NCBI GenBank assembly: GCA_030427635.1
Contig: JAUIBA010000036.1
Span: 1-34,274, forward strand
Length of the DNA stretch: 34,274 nt
Direction: 5' to 3'
DNA from: Bacteroidia bacterium
Lineage (GTDB): Bacteria; Bacteroidota; Bacteroidia; Chitinophagales; Chitinophagaceae
Position numbers and translations under genes: made by a program. Position 1 is the first letter of the stretch, and the number at the start of each line of letters is the position of its first letter. Under the pieces are notes generated by a model. That model was not told the DNA's origin. It saw nothing but the letters and a program-made list of their open reading frames with translations, and did no database searches. Shown here piece by piece: positions 17,073 to 24,121 of the stretch.

Positions 17073-17086
17073 GTTTATTGTACAAT

Positions 17087-17545
17087 ATGGCCGAAATAAT
17101 AGAAAAGGTATATTCCTTACTGGAGCCACTGCTGGATGGCACTGATATGTTCATAGTGAACATAAAGGTGAAGCCAACCAACAACATAAAGGTGTATCTG
17201 GATGCGGACAGTGGTTTTTCTATCAATAAGTCATCTTCTATAAACCGTAAGTTATATGCCGCAATAGAGGCAGAAGCTATGTTTCCGGATGGTGACTTTT
17301 CGCTGGAGGTATCCAGCCCGGGAGTGGATGAGCCGATTACTCAGCTAAGGCAATACAGAAAGAACGTGGGCCGCAAGCTCAGTGTGACAGACAATGAAGA
17401 CAAAGAAGTGACCGGAATGCTGCAGGAAGTAACAGAGGAGCATCTGGTACTGGAAGTAAAAGGCAAGAAAGCAAAGGACCCCGTAGTAATCATGGAGATC
17501 CCATTTGTAAACATAAAAAAAGCGATCGTTCAAATTATTTTTTAA
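17087..17545 (+). CDS. rimP: Ribosome maturation factor RimP
   Basis: Binds pre-30S particles and helps late small-subunit assembly. The 152-residue protein starts MAEIIEKVYSLLEPLL; the N-terminal alpha/beta domain includes GFSINKSSSINRKLYAAIE and the family motif DFSLEVSSPGVDEPI (about residues 67-81), and the C-terminal Sm-like beta-barrel follows (GRKLSVTD, VTGMLQEV, IPFVNIKKAIV). The open frame extends back to a TTG at 17018, but that lies inside the promoter, so the ATG at 17087 is the start. It is the first gene of the conserved rimP-nusA-infB order, 51 bp before nusA. Confidence 0.95.
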   Translation: MAEIIEKVYSLLEPLLDGTDMFIVNIKVKPTNNIKVYLDADSGFSINKSSSINRKLYAAIEAEAMFPDGDFSLEVSSPGVDEPITQLRQYRKNVGRKLSVTDNEDKEVTGMLQEVTEEHLVLEVKGKKAKDPVVIMEIPFVNIKKAIVQIIF

Positions 17546-17596
17546 TTAACGTATAAAGCTCCCGGGATGGGGGCGATACCAGTAAAAGTGAGCATT

Positions 17597-18844
17597 ATGG
17601 CAAGTATTAACCTCATAGACTCCTTTCAGGAGTTCAAAGACGCCGAAAATATAGACAGGCCTACCCTCATGAAGGTGTTGGAAGACGTGTTCAAAACCCT
17701 GCTCCGTAAGAAGTATCTGACGGATGAGAACTTTGACGTGATCGTGAATGACCAGACGGGTGACCTGGAGATATTCCGCAGACGTGAGATAGTGGAAGAC
17801 GATATGGTGGAGGACGACAACCTGCAGATACCATACTCTGAAGCGATAAGGATAGAGCCGGACTACAGCGTGGGCGAAGAGGTATATGAGGAAGTAGATG
17901 TACGCAACTTTGGCCGCAGGGCAATACTGGCTGCAAAACAGACACTTGCAGCGCGCATCAACGACCTGAAAAAGAACAACCTGCTGAAGAAGTATGCTGA
18001 CCGTGTAGGTGATATAATAAGTGGTGAGGTATACCAGATATGGAAGAAAGAAATACTGCTGCTGGATGATGAAGGTAATGAACTGATAATGCCGAAGTCT
18101 GAGCAGATACCTACAGACTTTTTCAAAAAAGGCGAAACTGTACGTGCTGTAGTGAAGAAAGTAGAGATGCGTAATAACTCACCTATCATTATACTAAGCC
18201 GTACGCACCCGTCATTCCTGGAGAAACTGCTGGAGATAGAGGTGCCTGAAATAATGGATGGCCTGATAGTGATAAAGAAAATAGTACGTGAGCCGGGCGA
18301 GCGTGCCAAGGTAGCTGTAGAAAGCTATGACGACCGTATAGACCCGGTGGGTGCATGTGTGGGTATGAAAGGAAGCCGTATACACGGTATAGTGCGTGAG
18401 CTGCGCAATGAGAACATAGACATTATTAACTATACTGCCAATGTGCAACTGCTGCTGCAGCGTGCACTTACACCAGCCCGCATCAACAAGATGGAGCTGA
18501 ATAATGACAATATGAGTGCAGATGTGTATCTGGACCCTGATCAGGTATCACTGGCAATAGGTAAGAAGGGTGTGAATATAAAACTGGCCCAGGAGCTTAC
18601 CGGTTACAGCATAGATGTGTACCGCGATGTGAAAGATGATGTGGACTATGATATAGACCTGGATGAATTTGCAGACGAAATAGAAGCGTGGATAATAGAT
18701 GAGCTGAAGCGTGTAGGGTGCGATACTGCGCTGAGTGTACTGGAGCTGAGTGCTGATGAACTGGTACGCCGTACGGATCTGGAAGAAGAAACTATCAGAG
18801 ATGTGCGTCGTGTGCTGGAGGCTGAGTTTAATGAAGAACAATAA
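17597..18844 (+). CDS. nusA: Transcription termination/antitermination factor NusA
   Basis: Binds RNA polymerase and nascent RNA, modulating pausing, termination and antitermination. From the ATG at 17597 the protein has 415 residues beginning MASINLIDSFQEFKDAENID; the in-frame ATG at 17567 would add an unlikely Gly-rich extension. Domains: the N-terminal polymerase-binding domain (about 1-125), an S1 domain (about 130-200, GDIISGEVYQIWKKEILL), then the KH region with ERAKVAVESYDDRIDPVGAC, GMKGSRIHGIVREL and the second KH motif SLAIGKKGVNIKLAQELTGY. A short acidic helical tail (ELKRVGCDTALSVLELSADE) ends it; the two long acidic repeats of the E. coli protein are not both present. It is the middle gene of the operon, and the 155-bp gap to infB is structured. 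Confidence 0.95.
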   Translation: MASINLIDSFQEFKDAENIDRPTLMKVLEDVFKTLLRKKYLTDENFDVIVNDQTGDLEIFRRREIVEDDMVEDDNLQIPYSEAIRIEPDYSVGEEVYEEVDVRNFGRRAILAAKQTLAARINDLKKNNLLKKYADRVGDIISGEVYQIWKKEILLLDDEGNELIMPKSEQIPTDFFKKGETVRAVVKKVEMRNNSPIIILSRTHPSFLEKLLEIEVPEIMDGLIVIKKIVREPGERAKVAVESYDDRIDPVGACVGMKGSRIHGIVRELRNENIDIINYTANVQLLLQRALTPARINKMELNNDNMSADVYLDPDQVSLAIGKKGVNIKLAQELTGYSIDVYRDVKDDVDYDIDLDEFADEIEAWIIDELKRVGCDTALSVLELSADELVRRTDLEEETIRDVRRVLEAEFNEEQ

Positions 18845-18890
18845 CCTGAAACAGCGTCTATTGTTCTTATGGAAAAGAGAATTGATATAA

Positions 18891-18963
18891 CCCCGCCTGT
18901 ATGCCGTTTTCCGTCAAAAATGGCGTAGGTTTGTGAGTCTGGCAGATGCCAACCTGGGCGGGG
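18891..18963 (+). promoter_or_regulatory. Possible three-way-junction RNA between nusA and infB
   Basis: The gap between the two operon genes can fold into a closed three-stem structure. The outer stem is CCCCGCC (18891-18897) with GGCGGGG (18957-18963). The second is ATGCCGTTTT (18901-18910) with AAAATGGCGT (18917-18926), including two G-U pairs. The third is AGGTT (18927-18931) with AACCT (18951-18955), enclosing GGC/GCC. The infB Shine-Dalgarno-like AAGGAGA lies just downstream near 18984. It could control infB translation or RNA processing; the fold is by eye only. Confidence 0.35.
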
Positions 18964-18999
18964 CAAAGAAAAAAACATCTGACAAGGAGAAAAGAAAGA

Positions 19000-21900
19000 A
19001 TGAGTACAACAACAAATACACCAAGGCTGATGGCTGCCGCCAAAGAATTCAATATTGGCAAGGAAACTCTTGTAGAGTTCCTTACCGAGAAAGGATTTGA
19101 GGTGACAAACAACCCCGGCACCAAGCTGACGGAGCAGATGTATAGCGCCCTACAGGTGGAGTTTGCCCAGGACAAGCGGGATAAACAACGGAGCGATAAT
19201 ATAGCGCTGCCGAAGGGTTCCCTGCTTGATAACATCAAGAAGACCAAAGAAGAGCTGGATATTACGGCTAAGGAAAAGTGGGAAGAGCCTGCTCCCCCAC
19301 CGCCGCCGTCCCGCCCTCAGGATAAGCCGAAGCCGGCGCCTGAAGAAAAGCCTAAGGTAGAAGAACCTAAGGCTGCGGAGCCTGAAAAAGTGGCACCGCC
19401 TGAACCAGAGGTAGCACCCCCGCCGCCGGCAGAGCCAGTGGCTGTAAAACCTCCGGTAGCAGAAGAGCCTGCACCGGAACCGGAAGCTCCTGCCAGTGAT
19501 CATGTGGTGGCTAAAGCACCCAAACTGGGTGGGCCTAATGTACTGGGCAAGATAGACCTGGACTCTCTGAACCAGGCATCGCGGCCTAAAAAAGGTACCA
19601 GTAAGAAAAAAGATGAGCCTGCACAGCCAGAGCCGGTAGCAGAGGTACCTGCTACACCTGCACCAGAGCCAACACCGGCTCCTGCGCCGCCCGTAGCAAA
19701 AGAAGAGCCACCGGTAGCAGCCGTACCTGAAAAAGAGGATACACCTGCGCCTGCACCTGCGGCACCGGTGACGCCTGCAGTACCTGCGACACCACCTGCT
19801 GCTGAGGCAGAGGGTGATGACGATGCAGCACAGAAACGTGAGCATATAGAAATGAAGGCTCCGAAACTGGAGGGGCCGAAGATAATAGGTAGGATAGAGC
19901 TTCCTGTTTCCCAGGCTGGCGGCAGAGCCGGCGACCGTGAGAAACGTAAGCGGAAACGTATACCGGTAGATAAAAAGCCGGAAACAAATGCACGTCCTGA
20001 TGCCGGAACACGCGGCCCGGGTGGCGACCGTGGTCCCCGCCCCGGTGGTGGTCAGGGTGGTCAGTTCAGAGGTGGTGACAGAAACCGCTCAGGTGGCCCC
20101 GGTGGTAACCGTGGTCCAGGCGGCAATCGTGGCCCGGGACGTGGCCATAACCAGCGCAACGCGCCTATATCGGCACAGCAGCAGGAGATAGATACAAAAG
20201 CAATACAGGATAAAATACGCGAGACGCAGGCTAAACTGACCGGCTCTACCCGTAGCAAAAACCTTAAAGCCAGATACAGACGCAACAAGCGTGATGAAAT
20301 GGCTGAAAAGCGTGCTGCTGCTGAGAATGCAGAGCAGGATAATGTAATACAGGTAACTGAGTTTATCTCGGTAAGTGAGCTGGCCAGCCTGCTGGATGTA
20401 AGCTTTGCTGAGGTTATCAGTAAGTGTATGAACCTAGGTATCATGGTGTCTATCAACCAGCGCCTTGATGCAGAGGTGATAGAGCTCGTGGCAAGTGAGT
20501 TTGGTTACGAAGTAGAGTTTATCAATCTGGAGCAGGAAGCCGATGAGGACGCAGAGGAAGAAGATCTGGAAGAAGATCTGCAGCCAAGGGCGCCTATCGT
20601 TACCATAATGGGTCACGTAGACCATGGTAAGACATCGCTCCTTGACTACATACGTAAGGCAAATGTGGTAGCCGGTGAGGCTGGTGGTATCACTCAGCAT
20701 ATAGGTGCCTATAGGGTAACAACAAGTACCGGCAGGAAGATAACATTCCTCGATACGCCGGGTCACGAAGCGTTTACCGCGATGCGTGCCCGTGGTGCCA
20801 AGGTGGCCGACGTAGCTGTGATAGTAGTAGCGGCGGATGATGCAATAATGCCACAGACCCGTGAGGCAATATCGCACGCACAGGCGGCTAACCTGCCTAT
20901 GATATTTGCCATCAACAAAATAGATAAAGAGGGCGCTAATCCTGAGAAGATTAAGGAACAGCTGGCCCAGATGAACATACTGGTGGAAGACTGGGGTGGA
21001 AAGTTTCAGAGTCAGGAAATATCAGCTAAGAAAGGTCTGGCAATAGACGAACTACTGGAAAAGATATGCCTGGAAGCAGAAATGCTGGACCTGAAAGCAA
21101 ACCCCGATAAGGCAGCTACCGGTAGTGTGATAGAAGCATCTCTGGATAAAGGACGTGGCTACCAGTCAACGATACTGATACAGAGCGGTACACTGAACCA
21201 GGGCGAAATGGCCGTATGCGGACAGTACTATGGTAAGATAAAAGCCATGTTCAACGAGCGTGGGCAGCGTGTACAGTCGGCAGGACCATCTACACCGGTA
21301 CAGGTACTGGGACTAAACGGGGCGCCACAGGCTGGTGAGAAGTTCAAAATCTATGAAGATGAGAACGAAGCTAAAGATGTAGCTAACCACCGTGCACAGA
21401 TAATGCGTGAGCAGGGTATCAGAGCACGTAAGCACATAACGCTTGATGAAATCGGTCGTCGTCTGGCACTGGGTAACTTCAAGGAGCTGGGTATCATCAT
21501 TAAAGGTGACTTTGATGGTTCTGTGGAAGCACTTAGTGACTCACTGCAGAAACTCTCTACAGAAGAGGTGGCTGTAAACGTGGTACATAAGGGTGTAGGG
21601 CAGATAACGGAAAGCGATGTACTGCTTGCTACTGCTTCTGATGCTATCATCCTCGGCTTCCAGGTGCGTCCTTCGAGCCAGGCAGCTAAACTTGCAGAGC
21701 AGGAGAATATAGAAATCCGTACTTACTCTATCATCTACGATGCGATAGAAGAAGTGAAGAGCGCGATGGAAGGCCTGCTGGAGCCGAAGGTAGAGAAGAA
21801 GACTGTGTGCAACATAGAAATACGCGAAATATTCAAGATAAGCGGTGTAGGTACGATAGCCGGTTGCTATGTACTGGATGGTAAGATGACCCGCCAGACG

Positions 21901-22092
21901 AAGCTGAATCTGGTACGCGATGGTATCGTAGTATATACCGGAGAGCTGGGCTCGCTGAAACGCTTCAAAGATGATGTGAAAGAGGTGAATGCAGGATATG
22001 AATGCGGTCTCTCTGTGAAGAATTACAACGACATAAGAGTAGGAGACATCATAGAAGGATTTGAAGAGGTGGAAGTGAAGAGAACACTGTAA
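19000..22092 (+). CDS. infB: Translation initiation factor IF-2
   Basis: GTPase that brings initiator tRNA to the 30S subunit and promotes subunit joining. The ATG at 19000 follows AAGGAGA and starts [20 protein letters not shown], giving 1030 residues; the earlier ATG at 18946 lies in the structured leader. An N-terminal IF2_N-type helical domain is followed by a long Pro/Ala/Glu-rich disordered linker (about 95-320) and a Gly/Arg-rich stretch (about 330-390). A second IF2_N-like region ([18 protein letters not shown]) precedes the G domain: GHVDHGKT (538-545), the effector region [16 protein letters not shown] (585-589) and NKID (639-642). The C-terminal domains II-IV follow, ending [16 protein letters not shown]. 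The linker holds two copies of an APKLxGPxxxGxI motif (172-187, 286-301). A strong terminator closes the operon. Confidence 0.97.
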   Translation: MSTTTNTPRLMAAAKEFNIGKETLVEFLTEKGFEVTNNPGTKLTEQMYSALQVEFAQDKRDKQRSDNIALPKGSLLDNIKKTKEELDITAKEKWEEPAPPPPPSRPQDKPKPAPEEKPKVEEPKAAEPEKVAPPEPEVAPPPPAEPVAVKPPVAEEPAPEPEAPASDHVVAKAPKLGGPNVLGKIDLDSLNQASRPKKGTSKKKDEPAQPEPVAEVPATPAPEPTPAPAPPVAKEEPPVAAVPEKEDTPAPAPAAPVTPAVPATPPAAEAEGDDDAAQKREHIEMKAPKLEGPKIIGRIELPVSQAGGRAGDREKRKRKRIPVDKKPETNARPDAGTRGPGGDRGPRPGGGQGGQFRGGDRNRSGGPGGNRGPGGNRGPGRGHNQRNAPISAQQQEIDTKAIQDKIRETQAKLTGSTRSKNLKARYRRNKRDEMAEKRAAAENAEQDNVIQVTEFISVSELASLLDVSFAEVISKCMNLGIMVSINQRLDAEVIELVASEFGYEVEFINLEQEADEDAEEEDLEEDLQPRAPIVTIMGHVDHGKTSLLDYIRKANVVAGEAGGITQHIGAYRVTTSTGRKITFLDTPGHEAFTAMRARGAKVADVAVIVVAADDAIMPQTREAISHAQAANLPMIFAINKIDKEGANPEKIKEQLAQMNILVEDWGGKFQSQEISAKKGLAIDELLEKICLEAEMLDLKANPDKAATGSVIEASLDKGRGYQSTILIQSGTLNQGEMAVCGQYYGKIKAMFNERGQRVQSAGPSTPVQVLGLNGAPQAGEKFKIYEDENEAKDVANHRAQIMREQGIRARKHITLDEIGRRLALGNFKELGIIIKGDFDGSVEALSDSLQKLSTEEVAVNVVHKGVGQITESDVLLATASDAIILGFQVRPSSQAAKLAEQENIEIRTYSIIYDAIEEVKSAMEGLLEPKVEKKTVCNIEIREIFKISGVGTIAGCYVLDGKMTRQTKLNLVRDGIVVYTGELGSLKRFKDDVKEVNAGYECGLSVKNYNDIRVGDIIEGFEEVEVKRTL

Positions 22093-22103
22093 AAGAAGTA
22101 AGT

Positions 22104-22131
22104 AAGGGCTGCGAATTGCAGCCCTTTTTTT
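22104..22131 (+). terminator. Intrinsic terminator of the rimP-nusA-infB operon
   Basis: AAGGGCTGC (22104-22112) pairs with GCAGCCCTT (22118-22126) around a 5-nt loop, followed by a T-run to 22131. It lies 12 bp after the infB stop. Confidence 0.93.
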
Positions 22132-22260
22132 ATGAGTTACTGATGGGTGATGCCAGGTAGTTGCAATGGGATGCATGGGGTGTAATATTTGAGAAACGGT
22201 CACATTGCTCTGTAGTGCATACACTTTATTTCTAATGCAATTTTAATGGAGTGCGGATAG

Positions 22261-22274
22261 ATGTATGTACATAC
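22261..22274 (+). promoter_or_regulatory. Candidate operator ATGTATGTACAT upstream of the response regulator
   Basis: The 12-mer at 22261-22272 is identical to those before the YceI-family and marR genes. Here the perfect palindrome reaches 12 bp (GTATGTACATAC, 22263-22274). It sits 17-28 nt upstream of the -7 element at 22291, in the place of a -33 box. Confidence 0.5.
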
Positions 22275-22290
22275 CACGGGCGTAGAACCT

Positions 22291-22298
22291 TATTTTTG
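22291..22298 (+). promoter_or_regulatory. Candidate -7 element of the response regulator gene
   Basis: TATTTTTG fits TAnnTTTG exactly and leaves a leader of about 15-20 nt before the ATG at 22320. The -33 region is occupied by the palindrome described at 22261-22274. Confidence 0.45.
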
Positions 22299-22319
22299 TA
22301 ATAAACAAGGCTGATTGTA

Positions 22320-22994
22320 ATGAATATACTGCTGGTAGAAGATGAAGGGAATATAGCCTCTATAGTGAGTAAAGGACTAAGAGAAGAGGGTTTTGAGGTT
22401 AGTGTAGCTCCTGATGGAAACATAGGGCTGCAGATGGCGGAGGATAATAGCTATGATCTGTATATCATAGACATTATGCTACCGGGTATTAATGGATTGG
22501 AGTTATGCAGGCTTATACGCAAGGCAAAGGACAACCGGCCTATACTCATGCTTACGGCACTGGGTACTACCGATAATATTGTGACGGGTTTTGAGAGCGG
22601 TGCAGATGACTATATGGTAAAGCCATTCAAATTTGCCGAGTTACTGGCCCGTATAAGAGCGCTGATACGTCGTTCTTCCGGCTATGTGGAGGACAATAAG
22701 TTACAGATAGCAGACCTGGAAATGGACCTTGATTCAAAACTTGTAAGAAGAGGTAATACAGAAATAAACCTTACATCTACAGAGTACCGGCTGCTGGAAT
22801 ACCTGCTGCGCAACCAGCGTAAAGTAGTATCCCGCATGGACCTTCTGGAGCATGTATGGGGTGTGGATTTTAATATGACCACTAATGTGGTGGACGTGTA
22901 TGTGAACTATCTGCGCAAAAAGATGGATAAAGACTTTGACCCGAAGCTGATACATACCGTGATAGGTATGGGATACATACTGCGGGATGATTAG
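22320..22994 (+). CDS. OmpR/PhoB-family response regulator (orphan)
   Basis: A 224-residue two-component regulator. The receiver domain (1-115) has the acidic pair E7/D8 (LLVEDEG), phosphoacceptor D51 in YIIDIMLPG, T79 in LMLTA and K101 in MVKPFKFAELLARIRALIRR. The C-terminal winged-helix DNA-binding domain (about 128-224) shows the OmpR/PhoB pattern: LTSTEYRLLEYLLRNQRKVVSR, LLEHVWG, VVDVYVNYLRKKMDK and a final GMGYIL. No histidine kinase gene is adjacent: infB precedes and a convergent oxidoreductase follows, so its partner lies elsewhere. Its promoter region carries the 12-mer shared with the yceI-like and marR genes. All key phosphorylation residues are present, so it should be a functional switch; its target genes are unknown. 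Confidence 0.93.
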   Translation: MNILLVEDEGNIASIVSKGLREEGFEVSVAPDGNIGLQMAEDNSYDLYIIDIMLPGINGLELCRLIRKAKDNRPILMLTALGTTDNIVTGFESGADDYMVKPFKFAELLARIRALIRRSSGYVEDNKLQIADLEMDLDSKLVRRGNTEINLTSTEYRLLEYLLRNQRKVVSRMDLLEHVWGVDFNMTTNVVDVYVNYLRKKMDKDFDPKLIHTVIGMGYILRDD

Positions 22995-23016
22995 TAACCA
23001 CCTTTATCATATAGTA

Positions 23017-24102
23017 TCAACGCCGTCCTGAGGACGGCTTTCTTTTTGCCCGGTCATACTGTACCGGCCACGACATTTCATCATAGTTAAGTGTCATGGC
23101 TGCATGTAATGGGAAGTATGGGTCGCGCAGGAGCTCCCGGGCCATGAATATCAGATCGGCCTGGCCGTTTATGAGTATTTCCTCGGCCTGCTCAGCAGTG
23201 ACTATGATCCCTACTGCCCCCGTGGGTATGCCTGCCATGCGTACCGCAGCTGCAAAGGGGACCTGATAGCCTGGGCCGGCAGGTATTTTTACATCAGAAG
23301 CATTGCCGCCGGATGAGCAATCTATGAGGTCAACACCCGCAGCCTGTACCAGTGGAGCAAGGCGTGCAGAGTCTTCTATGCTCCAGCCATCATCAGTCCA
23401 GTCAGTAGCTGAGATACGCAGAAAGAGGGGGTACTGTGTGGGCCACACTGCGCGCACCTCATGTATGATGTTCATGAGGAAGCGTATTCGGTTGTCGAAA
23501 GTACCGCCATATTCATCTGTACGATGGTTGCTGAGCGGAGAAAGAAATTCATTGATAAGGTAGCCATGTGCACCATGTAGTTCCAGTACTTTAAAGCCCG
23601 CTTGCAGTGCTCTTACAGCCGCAGCCCTGAATGCGGCAATTATGGTTTGTATCCCATCGGTAGTGAGTTCCTGAGGTGTTTGCCTGTCGGCAGAGAAAGG
23701 CACTGCCGAAGGCGCCAGCGTAGGCCATCCGCCTTCGGTGGCAGTAAGCTGCCGGTCTCCGTTCCAGGGCTCTGTGAGGCTGGCCTTACGGCCTGCATGT
23801 GCCAGCTGTATACCGGGTACACTGCCCTGACTTTCTATGAAGGAAGTAATACGCTTCAGGAAACTGATATGTTCATCCTGCCACAGACCCAGATCATGTG
23901 GAGATATGCGCCCCTCGGGAGATACAGCTATGGCCTCTGTGAATACAAGTCCCGCACCGCCTGCAGCCCTGCTGCCAAGATGTACCAGGTGCCAGTCATT
24001 GGCAAATCCATCATTACCAGAATACTGGCACATAGGAGAGACAACGATACGGTTTTTAAAAGTTACATCTCTGAGTTGCAGGGGAGAGAATAGCTGTGGC
24101 AT
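23017..24102 (-). CDS. NADH:flavin oxidoreductase, Old Yellow Enzyme family (YqjM-like)
   Basis: A 361-residue FMN-dependent TIM-barrel enzyme that reduces activated C=C bonds using NAD(P)H in the cytosol. YqjM-type features are visible: C25 in VSPMCQYS (redox-tuning cysteine) with Y27, the HAGRKAS motif at 102-108, and the substrate-binding histidines H176 and H179 in LELHGAHGYLINEFLSP. The phosphate-binding region near the C-terminus includes ADLIFMARELLRDPYFP. Length is normal for the class. Physiological substrates of these enzymes are often unknown; detoxification of electrophiles is common. It starts 19 bp after the stop of the outer-membrane receptor gene, so both are probably one minus-strand unit. 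The last codons lie under the terminator of the convergent response regulator. Confidence 0.93.
   Translation of the reverse strand: MPQLFSPLQLRDVTFKNRIVVSPMCQYSGNDGFANDWHLVHLGSRAAGGAGLVFTEAIAVSPEGRISPHDLGLWQDEHISFLKRITSFIESQGSVPGIQLAHAGRKASLTEPWNGDRQLTATEGGWPTLAPSAVPFSADRQTPQELTTDGIQTIIAAFRAAAVRALQAGFKVLELHGAHGYLINEFLSPLSNHRTDEYGGTFDNRIRFLMNIIHEVRAVWPTQYPLFLRISATDWTDDGWSIEDSARLAPLVQAAGVDLIDCSSGGNASDVKIPAGPGYQVPFAAAVRMAGIPTGAVGIIVTAEQAEEILINGQADLIFMARELLRDPYFPLHAAMTLNYDEMSWPVQYDRAKRKPSSGRR
23022..23047 (+). terminator. Terminator of the response regulator, inside the opposing coding region
   Basis: GCCGTCCT (23022-23029) faces AGGACGGC (23031-23038), forming a GCCGTC/GACGGC stem with a 5-nt loop, followed on the plus strand by TTTCTTTTT. 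It lies 28 bp after the response-regulator stop and within the final codons (KPSSGRR) of the minus-strand oxidoreductase gene. Confidence 0.75.
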
Positions 24103-24121
24103 GATTTTTTGCTTAGTATGG

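Larger units (their letters stand above)
16685..17086. other. Intergenic region between divergent nrdJ and rimP
   Basis: About 400 bp with no credible gene. It holds a candidate nrdJ -7 element (16867-16874, minus), the rimP -7 element (17021-17028, plus), a leader hairpin (17049-17072), a small inverted repeat CCGGC/GCCGG (16887-16891, 16900-16904) and two palindromes, GCAGCTGC (near 16936) and TAACCGGTTA (16947-16956), that could bind regulators. No B12-riboswitch core was recognised. Confidence 0.6.

Noticed and set aside
17018..17086. Upstream extension of rimP from a TTG
   Set aside because: It begins inside the -7 promoter element and spans the leader hairpin; the ATG at 17087 matches the family N-terminus.
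18946..18999. Upstream ATG for infB
   Set aside because: It falls in the structured gap, and AAGGAGA precedes the ATG at 19000, where the family N-terminus begins.
19150..19845. Long minus-strand open frame rich in Arg, Cys and Leu
   Set aside because: It is the antisense of the Pro/Ala/Glu-rich IF-2 linker; low-complexity composition explains its length and strange residues.
22286..22312. Inverted repeat around the response-regulator -7 element
   Set aside because: The arms (CCTT...AAGG) match only partly, so it is weak next to the perfect palindrome at 22263-22274.
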